This document shows, in pieces, positions 44,317 through 51,997 of a stretch of DNA of 52,689 nt (position 1 is its first letter; the number at the start of each line of letters is the position of its first letter). The stretch covers positions 1 through 52,689 of the forward strand of contig CAZISM010000026.1 in assembly GCA_964541895.1 (NCBI GenBank). The letters are read 5' to 3'. Both the position numbers and the translations under genes were made by a program. Source of the stretch: CAZISM01 sp964541895. GTDB lineage: Bacteria > Zhuqueibacterota > Zhuqueibacteria > Residuimicrobiales > Residuimicrobiaceae. Under the pieces are notes generated by a model. That model was given only the letters and a program-made list of their open reading frames with translations, was not told the origin of the DNA and made no database searches.

Positions 44317-44403
44317 CTAGTCGGTTCTCCCACCACGTAAGGACGTACTCTGGCGCCAGCCCCACCAATAACCCCAGAAATTGTACGTACACGCGGTCGA
44401 CAT
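44317..44403 (-). CDS. trpL: Trp-rich leader peptide of the trpB2 attenuator
   Basis: The leader peptide is 28 residues, too short for routine gene calling. Trp lies at positions 10, 13, 14 and 16 (FWGYWWGW), a density not expected by chance. GAGGA lies seven bases before ATG 44403. The Trp codons sit so that a ribosome stalled on them leaves codons 22-25 (the antiterminator strand) free, while one reaching the stop codon covers them. The peptide itself probably has no function beyond sensing charged tRNA-Trp. Confidence 0.93.
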   Translation of the reverse strand: MSTACTYNFWGYWWGWRQSTSLRGGRTD

Positions 44404-44423
44404 AAAAGTTCCTCAATTTTTAG

Positions 44424-44452
44424 AATATAGTCATTTTCTTTTTTGCTGTCAA
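44424..44452 (-). promoter_or_regulatory. sigma70 promoter of trpL-trpB2
   Basis: TTGACA (44452-44447) and TATATT (44429-44424) are separated by exactly 17 bases: a perfect -35 and a one-mismatch -10. The -35 box overlaps the last codon and stop of pdxA. Transcription would start near 44417, giving an untranslated lead of about 14 bases before trpL that includes the ribosome binding site. Confidence 0.9.
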
Positions 44453-45471
44453 GATTTCTTTTTATTAAATGCACGCGCCTGCCGGCCGTAGCGACCGCAG
44501 GCGAGAATGCATTCGATCATGCTGGTGGGATCGGCGATGTTTTTGCCGGCCAGATCGAACGCCGTGCCGTGATCCACCGCGATGCGCAGAAACGGCAACC
44601 CCATGGTCAGATCGATGGTGCGGTGAAAATCGTAACATTTGGTGGCGATATGGCCCTGATCGTGATACAACGACAACACGGCGTCAAAATGGCCCTGCAG
44701 GTTGAGATGAAACACCGAGTCGGCAGGCACCGGGCCGACCACGTCCAGACCTTCCCGGCGCGCCTGCTCCACCGCCGGCGCCAGCACGCGCATCTCTTCG
44801 TCGCCAAAGAGACCGTGTTCGCCGCCATGGGGATTGAATGCCGCCAGGGCCAGGCGCGGTTCGGGAAAACCCAGCTGGCGCATGCCCTGATCGCTGCGGT
44901 GCAACGCCGCCACCACATCCGGCACGGTCAACAGATCCGCCACCTGGCGCAGCGGCACATGGCGGGTGAAAAAAAAGACCCGCATGCCGTCGACCATGAA
45001 CAGCGTCATGGGCGTATCGGTGTTGGTAAACTTGGCCAGTATTTCGGTTTGATCCCTGTAGGGAATATGGCCGGCTTTGAGGGATTCCTTGTTCAAGGGC
45101 GCCGTGGCAATGGCCAATGCGATGCCGCCTACGGTCCAATCGATGGCGTTGGCGATGTAGGAAAAAGCGGCTCTGCCGCACAATCCCTGGATCTGCCCCA
45201 TGGTGACCGGTTCAAGGACGATATCACTCTCCACCACATTGATGTTGTTCGGCTCGAAAACGGCCAGATCCACCCGCTCCACGCGCTGCAGGTTGAATTG
45301 CAAACCAGTGATCTCCATGGCCTGATGCAAGACGGCACCGTCGCCGAACACCAGCGGTCGGATCTGCTCGACCACGCGTTCATCCTGCAACGCTTTCAGG
45401 GTAATCTCCGGGCCGATGCCGGCCGGGTCTCCCAGAGTGATGGCAATAATGGGTTTTTCGTTTTGATTCAT
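44449..45471 (-). CDS. pdxA: 4-hydroxythreonine-4-phosphate dehydrogenase PdxA
   Basis: PdxA oxidises 4-phosphohydroxy-L-threonine in the DXP-dependent vitamin B6 pathway. The 340 residues contain ITLGDPAGIGPEI at the N-terminus, the metal site SLYHDQGHIATKCYDF with its histidines, and FLRIAVDHGTAFDLAGK near the end; length and order are normal. It lies just upstream of trpB2, whose enzyme needs the pyridoxal phosphate cofactor, but trpB2 has its own promoter. PdxA-type B6 synthesis normally takes DXP from the enzyme Dxs, so a dxs gene would be expected elsewhere although isoprenoids here come from mevalonate. Confidence 0.96.
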   Translation of the reverse strand: MNQNEKPIIAITLGDPAGIGPEITLKALQDERVVEQIRPLVFGDGAVLHQAMEITGLQFNLQRVERVDLAVFEPNNINVVESDIVLEPVTMGQIQGLCGRAAFSYIANAIDWTVGGIALAIATAPLNKESLKAGHIPYRDQTEILAKFTNTDTPMTLFMVDGMRVFFFTRHVPLRQVADLLTVPDVVAALHRSDQGMRQLGFPEPRLALAAFNPHGGEHGLFGDEEMRVLAPAVEQARREGLDVVGPVPADSVFHLNLQGHFDAVLSLYHDQGHIATKCYDFHRTIDLTMGLPFLRIAVDHGTAFDLAGKNIADPTSMIECILACGRYGRQARAFNKKKS

Positions 45472-45517
45472 CTGTTTTTCCGTTTCATGTACTGGATGTA
45501 AGAACCTGCGGATCCGT

Positions 45518-46438
45518 TCACTCTTCGCCGATGCCGGCCCGGCGCAACAGGCGAACGCCGTCGCGAATGTGTTCGGCGGTGGCTGGTTGGTGGACTTCGA
45601 GGATCTTGAGCATATGATTTTTTTGATAGCGGGCGATCAAGGCAAAATCCAGATCGCCCTGTCCCGGTGCTTTGTGATCCTTCAAGCCGTTAATATCGTG
45701 AATATGAAAACCGATCAAATGGTCTTGATACCGGGCCAGGAGATCGGATTCGTGATGCAATAATCCCAGTCGATGATTCAGCTCGGCGTGGCCGCAGTCA
45801 TGCCAGTAGCGCAAATGGCCGCCGCGGAATTCGGCAAAGAGCCGGTCAAACTCGGCGCCGAACGGGATCTGGTGATAATGATATCGGTTTTCCACACCGA
45901 TATAGACACCCCGCTTTACCGCTTCCGTATGGATGCGATCCAGCGCCCGCAGCAGCGCCTGCAGGTGCGGCTCTGCTTTGCTGTTTCGTTCCGCCAATTT
46001 CGTGTCGCGAAACGCGACCGCTTCCGGCGAAGCCACGCCGCCCTGCTGATAAAATTGCACCAGCGTGCTCTCTTCCGGGTCCATCTCCACCTGGCCGAGA
46101 TGAAACACCACCACCTGCGCCCCGAGGTCCGCGGCCAGCTGCAACGAACGGATGGAATGGCTGATCGCCAGGCGGCGTTCATCCTCATCCAGCGACGTGG
46201 GCTGAAACAGAGTGGTCGCCTGCGCTTTGCTATAGCCATCCGGCAGCGGACAGTAATTATGCAGCGAGAACGCTGTGAATTCACCGTTGGCCAGGCGCGG
46301 CCGAATACGCTGCAACATATCATGGGTGACACGGTAATCGATTTCGATCGCGGACAGGCCGGTCTCCGTCAAGGCCCGCAACAGCTCGTCGCCGTCCGAA
46401 ACCTGGCCGGACATCCAGGCGGTTGAAATTCCAAACAT
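45518..46438 (-). CDS. sugar phosphate isomerase/epimerase-like TIM-barrel protein
   Basis: A 306-residue AP-endonuclease-2/xylose-isomerase-like barrel. The metal-binding residues typical of the family can be picked out: His in VVVFHLGQVE, Glu in VYIGVENRYHYH, Asp and His in YWHDCGHAE, His-Asp in GFHIHDING and Glu in LKILEVH near the C-terminus. Members include epimerases, dehydratases and deoxyribose-phosphate nucleases, so the substrate is open. AGGAG lies before ATG 46438. It is 46 bases upstream of pdxA in the same direction. Confidence 0.88.
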   Translation of the reverse strand: MFGISTAWMSGQVSDGDELLRALTETGLSAIEIDYRVTHDMLQRIRPRLANGEFTAFSLHNYCPLPDGYSKAQATTLFQPTSLDEDERRLAISHSIRSLQLAADLGAQVVVFHLGQVEMDPEESTLVQFYQQGGVASPEAVAFRDTKLAERNSKAEPHLQALLRALDRIHTEAVKRGVYIGVENRYHYHQIPFGAEFDRLFAEFRGGHLRYWHDCGHAELNHRLGLLHHESDLLARYQDHLIGFHIHDINGLKDHKAPGQGDLDFALIARYQKNHMLKILEVHQPATAEHIRDGVRLLRRAGIGEE

Positions 46439-46499
46439 AGTGCTCCTGAAAAAAATGGCCCCTAATTTAACGGATAATTAAGGCAATGTCAACCGTTTT

Positions 46500-48467
46500 T
46501 CAGGGATGGTCCGGCAGGCGTCGCAGGGCGAAAAGAGATTTATCGGTTTGGGCCATGTGACGCAACAGCTCATAAAAAGAGGCATACTCTGCATGGGCGA
46601 CCAAGGGCTGGCGCAGGATAAAACGCTTAACCAGAACATACTCTTTGCCAGCTTGTTGGCTGGTGAAGCGATAGGCGGCGCAGGGGTGTTCATAGGCCGC
46701 CTCAGCGGCGTCTGTCTCCAGCTGCCACAAGCCGTTGCCCCTGATAATGATCGAATCGACCACGGTCTGGGGATGGCGGAACTGGAGCGGATAGGTTCGC
46801 ATTTCGTTCAACGGCGTCGCCACATCCATAGCGCCAAATTGGGACAGAGACCATACGGCCCCATCTGCCGCCAGCGGCAAGCGGAACTTGACTGAACAGG
46901 AGAGCGGCAACGGCTCGTTCTCGAGAGCGGCAATCGCCACCGTATCGATGACGGCGGCGGGAAAACTCTTTTTTATCTCTCTGGCCAGAAACTCTTTTCG
47001 TTCCCGGCGATGGAGATCCAGCAGAAGCGAACGCATCTCCTGGGCAGCCGCGCCCACATAATCGCTCTGCAGGGTGGCGAGAACGTTTTCTGAACACAGG
47101 TTCAGATGCCATCGGCGTCGCCACTGATGATCGGCCGCCGCTTGGCCGGGCGTGCGCTGCCATTCACCGCTGCCGTTTGCAGCGACCGCGAACACCAGCC
47201 GGTCACGGTCAAACCAGGGCAATTCACCGAACGGCGTGAACCGGCTGGTGGGATCCATCCAGATCACGGAGCTGTCGGCCAGGCGCGCCCTGGCGATGAC
47301 GTGATTAAAATGGGTGTGCGATACTACGGTAGTGTCGAGCCCGCCGTTTTGCCAGGTAGAGATCAACACCGGCGATACCTCGATGCCGGCGCACTCCGCC
47401 ATCGCCTGCAATAGCACGACCTTGTCCTTGCAGTCGCCATAGCGATTGAGAAACACCTCGGCCGCCGGATGCGGCTGATAGCCGCCGATGCCGATGGCGA
47501 CCGCCACATAGCGCACCTCGTCGCGCACAAAGAGGTAGAGCCGACGCAGTCGCTGCAACGGCGGCCAGTCGGCGGGGCAGAGCTGCTCCACCCTGTTTCG
47601 TATGTCTGCAGTTGGTTGAACGCGGTCTTTATAGAGGTTGAAGAACCAGCGGGCCAAATCCGGCCAGCTCTTCATGCCCAACGGCGCAAACAACAGCGAG
47701 GGTTGCACATCGCGCCACGCCGGCATGCCCGGTTCAGGAAGCAGCGGCGGAACATCTGCCGCTTCCCACAGCCAGGTCTGCTTGAACCCGGCCGGCACAG
47801 CCGTGGTTTTGGGCGCCAGGTCGATGTTCGAACACTGCCACTTGAGCGGCCATTCGGACGGCGCCGTCACTTCATAGCGGGAGAGGCGCGTGGGCACCAG
47901 GCTCTGAAACGACCAGGAATCCCAATAGGTATAGCCCTGGACCGTAGCCGTATAGCGGTACTCGAGAATGCACTCGGGCGCCACCGCCGGAAAGGTAAAG
48001 CGCTTGGCACGGGTGTCGGCATAGAAAATAAAGGCCGGATAGATCGAGACGTCAAATATCTTATCCGCGGCAACAGGCACGACGGTGCCCTCTGCCGTGA
48101 TCGTGCGGGCGCGGATGTCGGAGATTTTCGTCGAGCTGGAATACGGGATGGTGACATTGGCCAGATCATAGCCGCGTTCGTCAAAAATTTTCATGATGCA
48201 GCGGAATTCCAGCTGCGACTGCGGTATGTCCTGATTGGGGAAAATATTCAGCGAACCCTGCTGCAGCAGCACAACCGCTCCGTCATCCGGATACTCTTTG
48301 CCGGTGGGAAACGGCTGCGCCAGATAATCCGGCCAGTGCACCGGCCCGCTGTCGACGTGTGTGCCGGCACAGGCGAGCCATAAAAGCCAAAGGCAGCTGA
48401 GAATGGCTTTAAACGTTCTGGAGCACATGACGGATAAATTCGCTTTAGTATCCGGATTCTGGCTCAT
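46500..48467 (-). CDS. DUF3857/transglutaminase-like exported lipoprotein
   Basis: The 655-residue protein starts with a lipoprotein-type signal (SCLWLLWLAC). A DUF3857 domain (about 50-240, with IYSSSTKISDIRA-type strands seen as PYSSSTKISDI) is followed by a transglutaminase-like core. Its triad is Cys in NRYGDCKDKVVLLQAM, His in THFNHVIARA and Asp in VIWMDPTS. The C-terminal 200 residues are beta-rich. In many FCB bacteria such proteins are found at the cell surface with unknown substrate, perhaps as peptidases or cross-linking enzymes. ATG 48467 is used; ATG 48428, directly before the signal peptide, is equally plausible, and neither has a strong ribosome binding site. Confidence 0.87.
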   Translation of the reverse strand: MSQNPDTKANLSVMCSRTFKAILSCLWLLWLACAGTHVDSGPVHWPDYLAQPFPTGKEYPDDGAVVLLQQGSLNIFPNQDIPQSQLEFRCIMKIFDERGYDLANVTIPYSSSTKISDIRARTITAEGTVVPVAADKIFDVSIYPAFIFYADTRAKRFTFPAVAPECILEYRYTATVQGYTYWDSWSFQSLVPTRLSRYEVTAPSEWPLKWQCSNIDLAPKTTAVPAGFKQTWLWEAADVPPLLPEPGMPAWRDVQPSLLFAPLGMKSWPDLARWFFNLYKDRVQPTADIRNRVEQLCPADWPPLQRLRRLYLFVRDEVRYVAVAIGIGGYQPHPAAEVFLNRYGDCKDKVVLLQAMAECAGIEVSPVLISTWQNGGLDTTVVSHTHFNHVIARARLADSSVIWMDPTSRFTPFGELPWFDRDRLVFAVAANGSGEWQRTPGQAAADHQWRRRWHLNLCSENVLATLQSDYVGAAAQEMRSLLLDLHRRERKEFLAREIKKSFPAAVIDTVAIAALENEPLPLSCSVKFRLPLAADGAVWSLSQFGAMDVATPLNEMRTYPLQFRHPQTVVDSIIIRGNGLWQLETDAAEAAYEHPCAAYRFTSQQAGKEYVLVKRFILRQPLVAHAEYASFYELLRHMAQTDKSLFALRRLPDHP

Positions 48468-48586
48468 AGACACGGTCTCACTCCACCTCGAAGAGGAAAG
48501 CAAAGTCCGATTCTGTTTTACATCCATTCAATGGCTCGCCGGTCCATGTAGTCGCGCCAAACCGCGTCGTCTGCTGCGCGTCCGGA

Positions 48587-49381
48587 TTACTTTGCGAGTT
48601 GCAGAATTCGATACGCGCCGCGAGCGACGATGAAAAATATGATCGTCCCCGCCAGCAAATCTGGGAATCTGGAGTTGGTGGCATAGACCAGGGCGCCGGC
48701 GATTATTACTCCGATATTGATGATTACATCGTTCGAAGTAAAAATCAGGCTTGCCTGCATATGTGCATCGCGGCTTTTGTTTTTCTGGAGCAGATACAGG
48801 CTCATCGCATTGCCAATCAACGCAAGAATAGAAATCACAATCATGGTCGCAAAAGCCGGGACCTTGTCGTAACCTGCAAAACGTCTTACCACTTCAGTAA
48901 TTCCCATAACAGCCAGAACGATTTGAAAATACCCGCTGGCTCGGGCAATGTTCTTTTTAACAGCGATCGTCCCACCTACAGCGAAAAGGGCCATACCGTA
49001 CACAACGCTATCAGCCAACATATCCAGGCTGTCGCCTACCAGTCCCATAGAGTGAGAAATAAAGCCGGCAAGTACTTCCAGGCCAAAAAAGAAAAAGTTG
49101 ATAGCCAGTACCTGCCAGAGCAATACTCGTTCAGCAGCATCCTGGCCTGCATGTGCAATGTCATCCGTGCCGGTTGTCTCCTTAAAGGACGCGTCCAGCT
49201 GCAGCAGATCAATTTCGTTATGGATCGGCTTGTAATCGCCCGAATGATACACCTCCAGCCTGCGATGGGCCAGATCGAATTGCAGGGAAGCGATATTGGG
49301 CAAGCGGCCAAGTTTGAGACGAATGAGCTGTTCCTCCGCCGCACAATCCATCTTTTGAATGATGAACGTGGTTTTCTGCAT
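48587..49381 (-). CDS. cation diffusion facilitator-like transporter with N-terminal metal-binding domain
   Basis: The 264-residue protein comprises an N-terminal ferredoxin-like HMA-type domain (about 1-70, starting TFIIQKMDCAAEEQLIRLKL, with a single Cys in MDCAAEE) and a CDF membrane domain with six helices. The metal site reads GLVGDSLDMLADSVVYG in helix 2 and ASLIFTSNDVIINIG in helix 5, where the second motif has Asn-Asp. These transporters export Zn2+, Co2+ or Fe2+. It lacks the usual C-terminal CDF dimerisation domain; the N-terminal domain may replace it. Confidence 0.87.
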   Translation of the reverse strand: MQKTTFIIQKMDCAAEEQLIRLKLGRLPNIASLQFDLAHRRLEVYHSGDYKPIHNEIDLLQLDASFKETTGTDDIAHAGQDAAERVLLWQVLAINFFFFGLEVLAGFISHSMGLVGDSLDMLADSVVYGMALFAVGGTIAVKKNIARASGYFQIVLAVMGITEVVRRFAGYDKVPAFATMIVISILALIGNAMSLYLLQKNKSRDAHMQASLIFTSNDVIINIGVIIAGALVYATNSRFPDLLAGTIIFFIVARGAYRILQLAK

Positions 49382-49460
49382 GATGTTCTCTGACTTTGAA
49401 TGATACTATCTGCCACAAGCAGAAACACAAACGGCAGGCCGCAACGTGTCGCTCGCGTCC

Positions 49461-51893
49461 TTATGCTCTGACAGCCCGGTCATAGTTTTTCATGCCTCTG
49501 GCCATCTCGCGCAAGCGGGCATCGACGCGGCCGAACACCGATTTAGCCGGATAGCGGCCCTTTTTGTCGGGCTTGCCGGCTGCTACGCCGGTGAGAATTT
49601 CGATACCTTGCTCGACCGTGTCCACCGGATAAACGGCAAACTGGCCGCTGCGCACCGATTCCACCACTTCGTTGTTCAACATCAGATCGGCCACGTTCTG
49701 CCTGGGGATCAGCACGCCCTGCGTGCCGGTCAAGCCCCCTTTGGCTTTGCAGGTGTAATAAAAACCCTCGATCTTTTCGTTGACACCGCCGATGGGCTGG
49801 ATTTCGCCGTTTTGGCTGAGCGAACCGGTGACCGCCAGATCCTGCCGAATGGGCAGCCCCGCCAGGCGGGAGAGAATGGCGTACATTTCCGTGGACGAGG
49901 CGCTGTCGCCGTCCACCCCGCTATACGATTGTTCGAAGCAGATGCTGGCGGAAACGGCCAGCGGCTTGTCCTGGGCGAACTTGCCGGCGAGAAATCCGGA
50001 GAGGATGAGCACGCCCTTGTCATGGGTGGGTCCGCTCATGGCCACCTCCCGTTCGATATTAATGATACCGGCCCGGCCCATGGCCGTCTGGGCGGTAATG
50101 CGCGCCGGCATACCGAACATGTAATCGCCGGTGCTCATCACCGAGAGGCCGTTCACCTGGCCGATTTTGCGGCCCTGCGTATCGACCAGCAGCGTGCCGT
50201 CGACGATCATTTCCCGTATTTTTTCTTCCACCAGATTGAGACGGAATCGACTATCGGCCAGGGCTTGATCGACATGGTCGGCCTGAACCTGATCTGCATT
50301 GGCCGTGCGCGCCGCGTAATGGGCTTCCCGCAACAGGTCGGCGATATAGGTAAAGCGTGTGGAGATTTTGTTTTGGCGTCCGGCCAGGCGCACGCCGAAC
50401 TCGGCTATTTCCGCCACCGCGGCCCGATCAAAGGGCAGCAGCTGTTCGTCGACGATGATGCGCTTGATGAACTCGGCATAGCGCTGCAGATGGGTCGGAT
50501 CCCGCTGCATCACCGAGTCAAAATCTGCACGAACCTTGAATATTTTCTTGAATTCATCGTCCGCCTGATAGAGCAGATGATACAGATTACTGTCGCCGAT
50601 CAGAATCACCTTGACCCTGGCCGCGATCGGCTCCGGCTTCATAGCGGAAAGGGAGAACATGAAAAACGTGTCATAGCTCATGATCTCGGTGGCGCGCGTT
50701 TTCAGCACCCGCTTGAGGGTGTTCCAGACATTGGGTTCCATGAGAACGTCCATGGCGTACATGACCAGATAGCCGCCGTTGGCCTGCAGCAGCGAGCCGG
50801 CGCGGATGCGGGTGAAATCGGTGCGCCACTGCCCGTTGGCGTCCATGACCCGTTCGATGGTGCCAAAGAGCCGGCTGAACGAGGGTGCGTTCTCGAAAAT
50901 CACCGGCGCCCCTTTTTTGTCGGAATTGTCCACCACCACGTTGACACGATAGTCGAGAAACGGATCCAGGCCGGTGCGCCCCTGTTTAACGCTCTCTTCC
51001 TCGGCATCCGCCCTGGGTTTGAACAGATCCAGATTATCCAGCAGACTGTCGAGCATCGCATCCAGGTACATGTTGAGTTTTTCGCCGGTAAATTCCATGC
51101 GGATGTCGTTCAAAGGCTCTTCGATCATCGGACGGATCATATCGCGATCAAACGTCTGCAGCCGGCTTTTTTTCTCCTTTTGCAGCTTTTGGCTGGCCTT
51201 GAAAATTTTCGCCAGCTCCTTGGAGAGTTCGACATGTTTTTTTTGAATCTCGGCCACCTCTTCCGGTTTGATGGCGCCGGACTGGACCTGTTCGTTCAGC
51301 GACTCGAGGGGGATGGGTTGGCCGTTGATCAACGGCAGCACATCCGGCTTGGTATAGGGTCCCAGTTGAATCTGCACCAGCGTAAACTGCTCTTTGTTGG
51401 CGCGCTGTTCGAACTCTTTGATCAACTCGGCCTGCTGACGATTAAAGGTTTCGATCAGCGCTTCGCGCTGTTCGCGCACCTGATCGCTTTCCATATAATG
51501 GGGCACCGCCTGGCGCAAATGATCGACAAACGCTTCCATCTCTTTGCGGAATTTCAAGCCATCGCCGGCCGGCAGCATCAACACCAGCGGCATGTCCGGC
51601 GTTTTAAAATTGTTCACATAGCAGAGATCGTCCGGCCGTTCCTTTTCAAAACGAGGGTCTTTGAGCAGGTATCTGACCGTGGTGGTGCGGCCGGTGCCGC
51701 TGGCACCGGAGACGTATATGTTATATCCCGGATAATCCATCTCCAGGCCCATGGTGATGGCGCGCACGGCGCGATCCTGGCCGAGGATAGCTGGAAAGAT
51801 AGAGACCTCTTCGGTGGATTGAAAGCAAAGATCGCCGCCGTCGCATTGCCAGCGAAGTTGATCCACCGCTACAGTTTCGAATCTGTTTTTCAT
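49461..51893 (-). CDS. Lon-related ATP-dependent protease (YcbZ/LonB-like)
   Basis: An 810-residue cytoplasmic protein. An AAA-type domain begins near residue 30; its Walker A loop is GASGTGRTTTV at 63-73, with Arg where Lys is usual. A long coiled-coil insert (about 150-270) is rich in Gln, Glu and Lys. The Lon proteolytic domain covers the last 250 residues, with catalytic Ser in GVDGDSASSTEMYA and Lys in PIGGVNEKIEGFYY. The layout fits the Lon-related family whose E. coli member is YcbZ, not the classical Lon. Substrates are unknown. AGGT lies before ATG 51893. Confidence 0.92.
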   Translation of the reverse strand: MKNRFETVAVDQLRWQCDGGDLCFQSTEEVSIFPAILGQDRAVRAITMGLEMDYPGYNIYVSGASGTGRTTTVRYLLKDPRFEKERPDDLCYVNNFKTPDMPLVLMLPAGDGLKFRKEMEAFVDHLRQAVPHYMESDQVREQREALIETFNRQQAELIKEFEQRANKEQFTLVQIQLGPYTKPDVLPLINGQPIPLESLNEQVQSGAIKPEEVAEIQKKHVELSKELAKIFKASQKLQKEKKSRLQTFDRDMIRPMIEEPLNDIRMEFTGEKLNMYLDAMLDSLLDNLDLFKPRADAEEESVKQGRTGLDPFLDYRVNVVVDNSDKKGAPVIFENAPSFSRLFGTIERVMDANGQWRTDFTRIRAGSLLQANGGYLVMYAMDVLMEPNVWNTLKRVLKTRATEIMSYDTFFMFSLSAMKPEPIAARVKVILIGDSNLYHLLYQADDEFKKIFKVRADFDSVMQRDPTHLQRYAEFIKRIIVDEQLLPFDRAAVAEIAEFGVRLAGRQNKISTRFTYIADLLREAHYAARTANADQVQADHVDQALADSRFRLNLVEEKIREMIVDGTLLVDTQGRKIGQVNGLSVMSTGDYMFGMPARITAQTAMGRAGIINIEREVAMSGPTHDKGVLILSGFLAGKFAQDKPLAVSASICFEQSYSGVDGDSASSTEMYAILSRLAGLPIRQDLAVTGSLSQNGEIQPIGGVNEKIEGFYYTCKAKGGLTGTQGVLIPRQNVADLMLNNEVVESVRSGQFAVYPVDTVEQGIEILTGVAAGKPDKKGRYPAKSVFGRVDARLREMARGMKNYDRAVRA

Positions 51894-51934
51894 GGGACCT
51901 CGCTATATGAAAATTTGTAAGTCCTGGCATAGTC

Positions 51935-51997
51935 ACGAATGCTATCTATTCTTATTCGTCGACCGTAGAAGCCGGCTCCTACGAATGCCATCTATTC
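51935..51997. repeat. short direct repeats around a palindrome
   Basis: acgaatgctatctattc (51935-51951) recurs with one change at 51981-51997, where it overlaps the dnaG stop. Between them lies the 20-base palindrome 51964-51983 (CGTAG, AGCCGGCT core, CTACG; one mismatched pair). Such small palindromes are often dispersed in intergenic DNA. No other copy is visible here. Confidence 0.45.

Noticed and set aside
44297..44331. tRNA-like T-arm (AGTTCGAATC) in the trpB2 leader
   Set aside because: No acceptor, D or anticodon arms can be folded around it; the region belongs to the attenuator, between the leader peptide's end and the terminator.
49446..51920. Very long open frame (over 800 codons) on the plus strand opposite the Lon-related gene
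   Set aside because: It is the antisense shadow of a GC-rich gene; it has no ribosome binding site or recognisable domain, and the minus-strand protein has clear motifs along its length.
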